This document shows positions 8,608-17,523 of a stretch of 64,000 bases of DNA, in pieces (within the stretch, counting starts at the first letter, position 1; each line of letters starts with the position of its first letter). Below the pieces are notes generated by a model, which was not told the DNA's origin, made no database searches, and was given only the letters and a program-made list of their open reading frames with translations. Position numbers and translations under genes: made by a program. The DNA is from Lutibacter profundi. Lineage in GTDB: Bacteria; Bacteroidota; Bacteroidia; Flavobacteriales; Flavobacteriaceae. The DNA lies in NCBI RefSeq assembly GCF_001543325.1, contig NZ_CP013355.1, positions 1,270,001 to 1,334,000 on the forward strand, given 5' to 3'.

Positions 8608-10638
8608 ATGAATACATCTTCAAACGATTTTTTCAAAACTCAAGTATTAGGCCATCCTGCCGGACTTTTTGTATTGTTTTTTACAGAAATGTGGGAACGT
8701 TTTTCTTTTTATGGAATGCGAGCCCTCTTGGTGTTATTTTTAGTAAGCGCCTTAGGAATTGGTGGCTGGGACTGGCCAAGAGAAAATGCTTTAGCTCTGT
8801 ACGGAACTTACTTAGCGTTATTGTATTTAACCCCAATAATTGGTGGAACTTTAGCCGATAAATATTTAGGAAACCGCAAAGCCATTATTATTGGCGCATT
8901 AATTATGACACTAGGTCATGCCAGTATGGCAATTGAATCAAATTCATTTTTTTTATATTTAGGATTAGGACTGTTAGTTATTGGTACCGGTTTTTTTAAA
9001 CCAAACATGAGTTCATTTATTTCAATTTTATACAAAGACTTCCCTGAAAAAAAAGATGGTGCTTATACTATTTTTTACATGGGCGTTAATGCAGGTGCTT
9101 TTCTTGGAATTATGTTGTGTGGATATTTAGGTGAAATTTTAGGATGGAGCTGGGGATTTGGATTGGCTGGAATATTTATGTTACTAGGTTTGTTGCAGTT
9201 TACATTGGCACAAGGTATTTTTGGCGAAGTTGGTAAAAAACCAAATAAAGAAAATACAACTATTGAAGCTGATAATCATACTGAAATTGAAGACAAATTA
9301 AATCCGTTTACTTTACTAGATAAAATTTTAATTGTTTTTATTGCTGTAACAGGTTTAACTTGGATTATTAACGATCCTCTTTCTAAAATTGAAGATTTCA
9401 ATTTGTTAAGTTTTGGAGGTACTGATTATGCTGGTCATACTATTCTTATTACTTTAATTTTATTTATTTATCTACTGGGTTCTAGAATTGTACGCTATAG
9501 CCCAATAACAAGAGACAAAATGTTTGCTGTGGTTATTTTTGCCTTCTTTATTATTTTCTTTTGGGCTTCATTTGAACAAGCTGGTGGCTCTATGAGTATA
9601 TTTGCAAAAGATTACACAAGTCGAATTTTATCTGGAAAATCGGCATTACTTTTTAATATTATCGATATTATTATTACTGTTGTACCCATAGTAATTATTA
9701 CATACGTCTTATTTTTATTATTTAAACAAACCTTCAAAAAATATTTTCTATCAAATCTAATTCTAGGATTTAGCTTTGTTTTAATTTGGGGAATTGTAGC
9801 TTGGAAAATTTACAATAACTTCAATACTTTTTCTTATGAAATTAACTACCAAACATATCAAATACCTAAAAAAAATGTTGATGGTGAAGAAATTCTAAAA
9901 GAGTTTCCTATTACTTCTAAAACTTTAATACCTGAAAATGCAATTCTAATCAACAACAAAACTGTAATCAGATCATCTAATGATTTTGTTAAAAACGATA
10001 AAATTTCTATTATTGATATTGATAAAAAAGGCGTAAATTATAAATACTTAACTACTAACGAAGCTAGTAAAGTTAATACAACTATTGCTGCAACAGTTGT
10101 TCGAAAAAAGGATAATGAAATTCAAATCCCTGCAACTTGGTTTTTAATTTTAAACTCCTTATTTATCATTGCTTTTGCCCCTTTATTTTCTAAGTGGTGG
10201 GAAAGTAAATACAATCCGAAACCTGCCAATAAATATGCTATCGGATTATTTTTCTTAGGTATTGGATTTGCTTTTTTAGCTTTTGGAGCTTCAGGAATTC
10301 CTCAAGGTGCAAAAACAGCATCAGTAAGTATCATTTGGCTAATTCTCGCTTATTTATTTCATACGTTGGGAGAACTTTGCGTTTCACCTGTTGGTCTTTC
10401 TTATGTCAGTAAATTAGTACCTCCTAGAATGATAGCATTTATGTTTGGGGTTTGGTATTTAGCTTTAGCCATTGGCAATAAAGCATCGGGTAAAATGGGA
10501 TCAATGATTGATGATATAACAGCAAAATACGATATTTCAACTTTCTTTTTGATTTTTACATTTGTTCCCATTTTTATTGGTATTATTGCCCTATTATTAA
10601 ATCCTGTACTAAAAAAATTAATGCATGGTGTTAAATAA
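8608..10638 (+). CDS. POT-family peptide transporter with a large extra domain (third of three)
   Basis: A 676-residue POT protein starting at ATG 8608 (MNTSSNDFFK). The upstream in-frame ATG at 8566 lies by the repeat relic and would add a non-conserved tail. The family motif EMWERFSFYGMRALL and GTGFFKPNMSSFIS are intact, as is FFWASFEQAGGSMSIFA. It is about 170 residues longer than the first POT gene. An insert at about residues 400-505 is rich in K, N, I and E, flanked by hydrophobic helices, and reads as an extracytoplasmic domain. Similar long POT proteins occur in Bacteroidota. Confidence 0.93.
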   Translation: MNTSSNDFFKTQVLGHPAGLFVLFFTEMWERFSFYGMRALLVLFLVSALGIGGWDWPRENALALYGTYLALLYLTPIIGGTLADKYLGNRKAIIIGALIMTLGHASMAIESNSFFLYLGLGLLVIGTGFFKPNMSSFISILYKDFPEKKDGAYTIFYMGVNAGAFLGIMLCGYLGEILGWSWGFGLAGIFMLLGLLQFTLAQGIFGEVGKKPNKENTTIEADNHTEIEDKLNPFTLLDKILIVFIAVTGLTWIINDPLSKIEDFNLLSFGGTDYAGHTILITLILFIYLLGSRIVRYSPITRDKMFAVVIFAFFIIFFWASFEQAGGSMSIFAKDYTSRILSGKSALLFNIIDIIITVVPIVIITYVLFLLFKQTFKKYFLSNLILGFSFVLIWGIVAWKIYNNFNTFSYEINYQTYQIPKKNVDGEEILKEFPITSKTLIPENAILINNKTVIRSSNDFVKNDKISIIDIDKKGVNYKYLTTNEASKVNTTIAATVVRKKDNEIQIPATWFLILNSLFIIAFAPLFSKWWESKYNPKPANKYAIGLFFLGIGFAFLAFGASGIPQGAKTASVSIIWLILAYLFHTLGELCVSPVGLSYVSKLVPPRMIAFMFGVWYLALAIGNKASGKMGSMIDDITAKYDISTFFLIFTFVPIFIGIIALLLNPVLKKLMHGVK

Positions 10639-10718
10639 TTAAAAATTATTTTTAATTTCGGAATCATTTTTGTTAATAACATGAAAAATATTCGTCTAAC
10701 CCTAAAAACAAATACCTA

Positions 10719-11282
10719 ATGAAAAAAATATATATCGTATTAACTTTGGCACTTGCCATTGGTGTTTTTTATTCTTTTTCGGCGAAAAAAGAAGAAAAGG
10801 CTAAAATTAATTGGATGACACTAGAAGAAGCCGTTGAAGCTCAAAAAACAGTACCTAAAAAAATTATTATGGATGCCTTTACAATTTGGTGTGGCCCTTG
10901 TAAAATGTTAGATAAAAATACTTTTAACAATAATGATGTTGCCAATTTTATTAATAAAAATTATTATGCTGTAAAATTTAATGCTGAAGGAAACGAGGTT
11001 ATTAAATTCAAAGGAAAAACTTATACAAATCCCAATTTTAGGTCTAATACTACTGGGAGAAACAGTTCTCACCAATTATCTAGTTATTTTGGTGTAAGAG
11101 CCTATCCAACTATCTTGTTTTTAGATGAAGAAGCAAATCCTATTGCTCCAATTACTGGGTATAAAACACCTCGGCAACTAGAGCTATTCCTAAAGTTTTT
11201 TACATCTGTTGATGTTAAAAATATAACTCAAGAAGCCTGGGAAGACTATAAAACCAATTTTGTTCCAAAATTTAAAAACTAA
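10719..11282 (+). CDS. Thioredoxin-like secreted or membrane-anchored protein
   Basis: A 187-residue protein with an N-terminal hydrophobic anchor or signal (residues 4-20) and a thioredoxin fold. The redox motif is W57-C-G-P-C61, followed by K-MLDKNTF; the cis-proline loop appears as RAYPTILFLDEE. An insert (NFRSNTTGRNSSHQ) precedes the second half, as in thioredoxin_7-type proteins. It probably acts in periplasmic thiol-disulfide exchange. The stop overlaps the comEC stop by a few bases in convergent orientation. Confidence 0.9.
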   Translation: MKKIYIVLTLALAIGVFYSFSAKKEEKAKINWMTLEEAVEAQKTVPKKIIMDAFTIWCGPCKMLDKNTFNNNDVANFINKNYYAVKFNAEGNEVIKFKGKTYTNPNFRSNTTGRNSSHQLSSYFGVRAYPTILFLDEEANPIAPITGYKTPRQLELFLKFFTSVDVKNITQEAWEDYKTNFVPKFKN

Positions 11283-13331
11283 TATAAAGGTTCCTTTAAT
11301 ATAAATGCTCCTTTTTGCTTTGTATAGTAAAAAGGAGTTTTATTTTTAAAACAGGTTTCTTCCCATTTAGTTATATAGCTTTTATAATTTGACCCATCAG
11401 CAACCAATAATTTCGGTTTTAACTTTTGAAGCAATCTTTCTACATTAATTTTTGGAGATTGCCTTAATAATATGATAGATGGTTTTACTGATTTAAAGTT
11501 ATATATTTCTAAACTATCAACAATTAAAATAGTTTCTTTATGAAACTTAATTAAATTGTTAACTTGTTTTTGCTGCTGTACCCTTTTAATTCCTGCACCA
11601 ACCAAATACGTTGTAATTATATTATTTGTTTTATGTAATGAATCTTTTGAATAGAGCGTTAAATCACTTCCAAAGCGCTTGGTTATCAAGCTATTTCTAG
11701 TGACATTAAAAACAATAAATTCACTTGTAGACTGCAATTTATATTTTTCGAAAATAACAATTAATTGAATTGCTATTACAGAAACTAACACGAAGGCTAA
11801 ACGATGAAAACTCCTTTTTTCTATCCACTTCATTGTGCCAAATATGAACACATAAAACAACAACATTAATACTAGTGAAAATGAGATATTTTGAATTACA
11901 AAATCTTCTTGTTGTGCAATCCAACTAACAAAATTATTCATTGCATAAATTACATAGCTATAAAAATCTCCTATGAATTGAGGTAATATTTCAAAAACCG
12001 AAAGTAATATAACTATAATTCCAACCAATAAAATAATTCCTAAAAATGGAATTATTATCAAGTTAGACATAAAAAACAATCCGGGAAATTGATGAAAATA
12101 ATACAAACTTAAAGGTAAAACTCCTAGTTGAGCAGCAATAGATACTGTAAATAATTGCCACATTTTAGTAGGCAACCATAATTTTGGCTTCCATATACTA
12201 TATAATTTTGGCTGAATCCACACAATGGCAAAAACCGCCAAATAACTTAACTGAAAACCAACTTCAAATAAATAAGTAAGGGTTAAACAACAATAAAATA
12301 AAAATAGAAACAATCAACGAATTATAAATGTTTGAACGCCTATTTAACTGCAAACCAATTGTTAATACTGTAAACATAGTAACTGCCCTAACAACTGAAG
12401 CCGATAAACCTGCAATTACTGCATATACCCAAAGTATTAAAACAATTAGTACCGTTGCTATAAATTTTCCGTTTTTAAAATTATGAATTGGTTTACATAT
12501 AAACATTAACAGCAATAAAATAATACCAATGTGCAATCCTGAAACAGCTAAAATATGAATGGCTCCAGCACTTATATAACTCTGTAATAAATCTTTAGTA
12601 ATTGAATTTCTTTGCCCTAACAATAATGCGGTAATAACAGCGAGTTCATCTTTTTTAAATTCTTTCTTTTTTAATGATTTAATTATCTCATTTCTAATTT
12701 TTGCAGCAAGCCCTCTAAGTGTTGAATTCGTTTTTTGAGATACTAAAAACTCATGTTTATAAAGGTTTATTTGATGATAAATTTGGTGATTTTTTAGGTA
12801 TTTTTTATAATTAAAACTGTAAGGGTTTAACGGCTCTCTTATATTTTTAAATGATGTTCCAACTAATAAACCTGTATCTATTTCTAATAGATTATTAATA
12901 CTATCCTTTTGAATGTTTACTAAAATTTTTCCAATCGCTTTTTCTCCTTCTAATTGTAAAACTGTAGCTTCATATTTGTTATAAAAATCTGTTGGCTTTA
13001 ATATTTTACTAATTTTTATTTGTATTGTTACTTGCTTTTCTAAACTAAATTTTGTAGAATTAGCATAATGTAATTTACTATTTAACAAGTTTTTATAGGT
13101 CACAGAGCTTATTCCAATAAAAAAAGAAATTAAAAACACCAATAGTGTAAAACTAAAAGACGGTTGCAATTCTTTATTTGCTTTAAAATATGCGAATAGT
13201 AGTGTACCTATTAATAACGTAAGTATTTCAACCAAGTAGATTGGCTTAATAAACACCAAATCTCCAACAATAATACCAAGTATTAACCAAAAAGTGAGTT
13301 GTACAGGTACAAACTTTAAAAACTTTATCAT
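11279..13331 (-). pseudogene. comEC: ComEC/Rec2-family DNA uptake channel, frameshifted
   Basis: Two reverse-strand frames, 12264-13331 and 11279-12313, make one ComEC-like protein of about 675 residues. The first half carries the DUF4131-like N-terminal region and the Competence-domain signature HILAVSGLHIGI, then ends at a TGA just after LLLFNPYLFI. The second half continues with LFEVGFQLSYLAVFAIVWIQP, which directly follows FNPY in homologues. A single extra base in the TTATTTATTT run (about 12267-12276) explains the break. The C terminus lacks the metallo-beta-lactamase domain seen in Firmicute ComEC, as is usual for Flavobacteria. This could be true inactivation, a sequencing error or slippage. 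Confidence 0.85.
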
Positions 13332-13399
13332 AGCGCAATAAAATTACTAAAAAATTTACTAAAATGATTTATATCACCAGGAACTATTACAATATGAGG

Positions 13400-13407
13400 T
13401 AATTTTG
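13400..13407 (+). promoter_or_regulatory. Putative flavobacterial -7 box
   Basis: TAATTTTG fits the Bacteroidota TAnnTTTG consensus and lies 22 bp before the ATG of the 13430 gene. A clear -33 TTG is not seen. Confidence 0.45.
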
Positions 13408-13429
13408 AACAATCATTAAATTTAAAATT

Positions 13430-14317
13430 ATGAAAAAATTAATTTTCAGTAGCATTACAATTCTTATTATTACATTTAATTCAGTTGGGCAAGACCTATC
13501 TCCATATCTTAAAATTGGAGAAAGTAGTGAAACTATGGATCAAATTTCTGATAACGTTATTAATACTTTAAAAAACAATTCTTTTACCATTTTAGGAACT
13601 TATAATCCTGAAAACAAAAGTTCTTTAAAAGTTATAGCTTTCACTAGAGCTGATTTAAAAAACACTGTAGTTAAAGTATTAGACAGAGGCGCTCTTGCTG
13701 CCGTTTTTAAAATTGGATTGGTTCAAAAAAATGGTAAAGTAACTATTTCTTACACAAATCCAGAATATTTTTTAAGAGCTTATTTAAGAGACAATTACAG
13801 CACTTTTAAACATGTTTTTCAAAAATTTAGCACTGACTTAAAGGCCGCTTTATCAAGTATAGGAACTGATTTTACTCCTTTTGGCGGAACTATAAAAGCT
13901 GATAAATTAAAAAATTATCACTATAAAATAATGATGCCTTACTTTACAGATCCAATTGAACTGAATGAATATGCTTCTTTTGAAGAAGGTTTAAGAATAA
14001 TTGAAAATAATTTAAAAGCAAAAAAAGGACAAACTGTTTTAGTGTATAAATTAATATATAAACAAGATAAAGTTGCTGTATTTGGCGTTGGTTTACAAAG
14101 TAAAGAAGATGGTGAAGCCGATTTTTTACCTACAATTGGTGAAGCCAATATTGCCGCAATGCCTTATGAAATAATTTTACAAGGGAAAAAAGCTACCATG
14201 CTTCATGGAAAATACAGACTTGCCTTATCTTGGCCTGAATTAACTATGGGAACTTTTATGAAAATTATGAGTACTCCTGGCAATATTGAAGACACCTTAG
14301 AAGGTATTTGCAACTAA
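13430..14317 (+). CDS. Secreted protein of unknown function
   Basis: A 295-residue protein with a clear signal peptide ending near NSVGQ (residues 1-20). The mature part begins with a segment predicted as alpha/beta (QISDNVINTLKNNSFTILGTYNPE) that is faintly like DUF302/TT1751 folds. It ends with hydrophobic and aromatic segments (YRLALSWPELTMGTFMKIM). No catalytic motif is recognised. It stands alone between comEC and a 138-bp repeat element and seems to have its own promoter. Confidence 0.8.
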   Translation: MKKLIFSSITILIITFNSVGQDLSPYLKIGESSETMDQISDNVINTLKNNSFTILGTYNPENKSSLKVIAFTRADLKNTVVKVLDRGALAAVFKIGLVQKNGKVTISYTNPEYFLRAYLRDNYSTFKHVFQKFSTDLKAALSSIGTDFTPFGGTIKADKLKNYHYKIMMPYFTDPIELNEYASFEEGLRIIENNLKAKKGQTVLVYKLIYKQDKVAVFGVGLQSKEDGEADFLPTIGEANIAAMPYEIILQGKKATMLHGKYRLALSWPELTMGTFMKIMSTPGNIEDTLEGICN

Positions 14318-14335
14318 AGTATAAACACATCATAT

Positions 14336-14473
14336 AAAAGAGGCTGTCTAAAAAGTGTCATTCTGAATGTAAATGAAGAATCTCCTTGAAATTAAACACT
14401 TATATATCAAAATGTTGAGATTTTCACTTTGTTCAAAATGACAAGTATAATTGCTTTTCAGACAACCTCTTTT
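14336..14473. repeat. 138-bp palindromic-ended (MITE-like) element, copy 1
   Basis: Begins AAAAGAGGCTGTCTAAAAAG and ends CTTTTCAGACAACCTCTTTT, so it has terminal inverted repeats of about 20 bp. The interior contains a second nested inverted pair, GTCATTCTGAA.../...TTCAAAATGAC. It matches the element at 45897-46035 in reverse orientation with only four or five visible differences. It lies between convergent genes (13430 gene and UspA) and may act as a two-way terminator. Confidence 0.9.
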
Positions 14474-14479
14474 AGCTAA

Positions 14480-14917
14480 TTAAAAATTATAATTTTGAGG
14501 TAATATTAATAATGGGACTTTTAAATTATTAAGTATTTTTTTTTCTAAACTTACCGCAAATAAATTTTCAAGAAAATTATGAGTATGATGCCCTATCACA
14601 AATAAATCTGGTTGCCAATAATCAATAGCATTGTTAATTTCTTCCAATGGTTGCCCAACAAGTTCTATATCCTTAATTTCAATTTCAGGGTGTTTCTTCT
14701 TTATACTTTTAACCAATTTAATGGCATTTTCTTTTTCAAATTGCTCTAATTCATACGGAAAAACACCACCATCAATATTCCCAATTGCATATCTAATTAC
14801 ATAAATAAGTTCCAATTTTGCATTTAATTCTTTTGCTAACTTTATGGCATAATTTACAGCATTTTGTGCAGATTCACTTCCGTCAATACCTACTAAAATA
14901 TTTTTAATTGTTTCCAT
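14480..14917 (-). CDS. Universal stress protein (UspA family)
   Basis: A 145-residue single-domain UspA protein. It opens METIKNILVGIDGSESAQNA, with the beta-1 strand and D-x-S ATP-pocket residues. The late VIGHHTHNFLENLFAVSLEKKIL is a variant of the G-x2-G-x9-GS nucleotide-binding motif in which the GS pair is replaced, so ATP binding is uncertain. It ends VPLLILPQ, the canonical final strand. Monocistronic in appearance. Confidence 0.92.
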   Translation of the reverse strand: METIKNILVGIDGSESAQNAVNYAIKLAKELNAKLELIYVIRYAIGNIDGGVFPYELEQFEKENAIKLVKSIKKKHPEIEIKDIELVGQPLEEINNAIDYWQPDLFVIGHHTHNFLENLFAVSLEKKILNNLKVPLLILPQNYNF

Positions 14918-15086
14918 AATACCGTGATTTTAAACACTTAAATTTACAACATTCATGTCTTATTTAAAAGAAAAAAACAATTTAAAATTACCTAAACAAA
15001 AGAAAAAGAGGTATTTAAACTTTTGTGTAAACCCTATTTATTACTCTAATAATTTAGTTAACTCTCGTAAAAAAATTGTAATAGTA

Positions 15087-16190
15087 TTAGCTTATAATTA
15101 ATTCAGCCACTTTTTTTGAAGCTCCTTTTCCTCCTAATTTTTTTTCTAAATCAAAATAATTTAAAAATATTAAAGCTCTTTGGTATCCATCTAATATTTT
15201 GTGAAGTTCTTTTTCTAAATTTTTCTCATTAAATTCATTTTGAATCAATTCTTTTACTACTTCTTTATCCATAATCAAATTCACCAATGAAATATATTTC
15301 AAATCAATTAATCTCTTTCCTATTTGATAGGAAATCCAACTTGTTTTATAGCATACAATTTCTGGTACTTTAAACAAGGCTGTTTCTAAAGTTGCAGTAC
15401 CTGAAGTTACAATTGCTGCGTAGGAAACAGACAGTAAATCATAGGTTTTATTACTTATAAATTTCACATTCTCTTTGGCTATAAATTGCTTGTAAAATTT
15501 AAAATCTTGACTTGGAGCTCCTGCAATTACAAATTGATAATCTTTAAATTTATCGGCCATTTTTAACATCATCGAAAGCATTTTTTTAATTTCTTGCTTT
15601 CTACTTCCGGGCAATAATGCGATAATTGGTTTGTTAGATAAATGATGTTCCTTTTTAAAAGTTTCTTCATCAACTTGCTTTCTATTTGAAATTGCGTCAA
15701 TTAATGGGTGACCAACAAAATGTACTGGGAAATTGTGTTTCTTTTCATAAAAGTCTTTTTCAAAAGGTAAAATCACATACATCTCATCAACATCTCGTTT
15801 GATCTGTTTTATCCTATTTTCTTTCCAAGCCCAAATTTGTGGTGAAATATAGTAATGAACTTTAATTTTTTCTTTTTTAGCAAATTTGGCAATTCGCATA
15901 TTAAAACCCGGATAATCTATTAGTATTAATGCATCTGGTTTAAAATTTAAAATATCTTTTTTACAAACATTAATATTTTTATAAATGGTACGTAAATTCA
16001 TTACAACCTCAGCAAACCCCATAAAAGCTAACTCTTTATAATGCTTTACCATAACACCTCCTACTTCTTGCATTAAATCTCCTCCCCAAAATCTAATTTC
16101 AGCCTGTTTATCTTTTTCAATAATTGCTTTCATTAAATTTGCTCCGTGTAAATCACCTGAGGCTTCTCCAGAAATAATATAATACTTCAT
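15087..16190 (-). CDS. lpxB: Lipid-A-disaccharide synthase
   Basis: A 367-residue GT19-family enzyme that joins UDP-2,3-diacylglucosamine and lipid X to make the lipid A disaccharide at the inner membrane. Diagnostic segments are YIISGEASGDLHGANLM at the start, FWGGDLMQEVGG, YYISPQIWAWKENRIK, HFVGHPL, ALLPGSRKQEI and VTSGTATLETAL. Length is normal for the family. It is 9 bp downstream of a small membrane-protein gene and surE, forming an lpxB-surE operon arrangement common in Bacteroidota. Confidence 0.97.
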   Translation of the reverse strand: MKYYIISGEASGDLHGANLMKAIIEKDKQAEIRFWGGDLMQEVGGVMVKHYKELAFMGFAEVVMNLRTIYKNINVCKKDILNFKPDALILIDYPGFNMRIAKFAKKEKIKVHYYISPQIWAWKENRIKQIKRDVDEMYVILPFEKDFYEKKHNFPVHFVGHPLIDAISNRKQVDEETFKKEHHLSNKPIIALLPGSRKQEIKKMLSMMLKMADKFKDYQFVIAGAPSQDFKFYKQFIAKENVKFISNKTYDLLSVSYAAIVTSGTATLETALFKVPEIVCYKTSWISYQIGKRLIDLKYISLVNLIMDKEVVKELIQNEFNEKNLEKELHKILDGYQRALIFLNYFDLEKKLGGKGASKKVAELIIS

Positions 16191-16199
16191 TTTATAAAA

Positions 16200-16484
16200 T
16201 TAAAAAGAAAACAAGGTTAAAAAAAACACTATTAATGCTATTAAAAAAGTTTCTAATAAAACACCTCTAGCTCGATAAATTTGTTTCTTTTTTAGAAATA
16301 CAAAAAATACAAAAAAATTAGCAATTGCACCTAAAACTAAAACTTTTCCTTCTAGATTACCATCTTTTATTAATTCTAAACTTTTGTAAAAATTAAAATT
16401 TGAAAAGAATTCTATAAAAATAAAACACCCAAAAGAAGTTGCTATTAAAGCAACAACAAAACCAATTAAAAGTTCTTTTTTCAT
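16200..16484 (-). CDS. Small membrane protein between surE and lpxB
   Basis: A 94-residue protein with three hydrophobic stretches (residues 5-27, 48-65 and 75-94), separated by basic loops including FLKKKQIYRARG. It is sandwiched between surE (16 bp away) and lpxB (9 bp away) on the same strand. That implies co-transcription and perhaps a link to envelope lipid synthesis. No family recognised. Confidence 0.8.
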   Translation of the reverse strand: MKKELLIGFVVALIATSFGCFIFIEFFSNFNFYKSLELIKDGNLEGKVLVLGAIANFFVFFVFLKKKQIYRARGVLLETFLIALIVFFLTLFSF

Positions 16485-16500
16485 AATTTGTGAAATAAAA

Positions 16501-17265
16501 TTACAAGTCCCAATTATTTAACTTAGGTATAAAATAATGTGCAGTTAGATCGAACTGTACTGGTACTATAGAAATATAATTGTTTGCCAATGCCCATTCA
16601 TCAGTATCTTCACCTTTATCCATATTTACAAACTTCCCTGTTAGCCAATAATAAACTCGCCCCTGTGGGTTTGTTCTTCTATCAAATTCTTCAACCCAGT
16701 TTGCACGTGCCTGTCTACAAACTTTAACTCCTTCAAAAGTAGCATTATTTGGAAAGTTTACATTGAGTACAACTCCATCTGGCAAACTATTTTCTAATAC
16801 ATTTAACGCAATTTTTTTTATGTATTTTTTTAAGGGTTCAAAATTTGCGTTCCACGAATAATCTAACAATGAAAATCCTATGGCAGGAATTCCTTCAACA
16901 CCTGCTTCTACAGCCGCACTCATTGTACCTGAATAAATTACATTAATTGAAGAGTTTGACCCATGGTTAATACCCGAAACACACAAATCTGGCTTTCTGT
17001 CTAAAATTTCACTTACTGCTAGTTTTACACAATCGGCAGGTGTTCCTGTTGATTTGTATTCTTGTTGTGGGCCATCATCAATCTTAACTTTATTGCAATA
17101 TAAAGTTTCATTAATAGTAACTGCGTGTCCCATACCACTTTGCGGACTGTCAGGTGCAACTACAACCACATCACCAATCTGGTTCATAACAGCAATTAAT
17201 GTTCTAATTCCTGGTGCTGTTATACCATCATCATTCACAACTAAAATTAAAGGTTTTTTATTCAT
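16501..17265 (-). CDS. surE: 5'/3'-nucleotidase SurE
   Basis: A 254-residue survival protein E, a metal-dependent nucleoside monophosphate phosphatase. ATG 17265 (MNKKPLILVVNDDGI) is chosen over the ATG at 17286 because VNDDG normally begins about 10 residues from the start. Motifs seen are NDDGITAPGI (metal ligands), APDSPQSGMGHAVT, the DLCVSGINHGSNSS loop and VIYSGTMSAAVEA. First gene of the surE - membrane protein - lpxB operon. Confidence 0.96.
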   Translation of the reverse strand: MNKKPLILVVNDDGITAPGIRTLIAVMNQIGDVVVVAPDSPQSGMGHAVTINETLYCNKVKIDDGPQQEYKSTGTPADCVKLAVSEILDRKPDLCVSGINHGSNSSINVIYSGTMSAAVEAGVEGIPAIGFSLLDYSWNANFEPLKKYIKKIALNVLENSLPDGVVLNVNFPNNATFEGVKVCRQARANWVEEFDRRTNPQGRVYYWLTGKFVNMDKGEDTDEWALANNYISIVPVQFDLTAHYFIPKLNNWDL

Positions 17266-17523
17266 AAACTGAAAATTAAGTAACAAAACTACATTATTTA
17301 ATTGGGTTTTATTTAATTAAACTTTAACATTTTGTGAAGATTTTTCATTATTATTATTCTTAATATTGTGTAAATTAAATTCCTCCACAGTAATGGAGTA
17401 TTTGTGAATTATTAAATACTTTTTGAAGAATCTATAAAAAAAAGTTAAATTACACTCCTATTCAAAATAATGGCACTATTTTGGTAGATAACAAACTACT
17501 TAATTATAAAATTGATTAGACAG

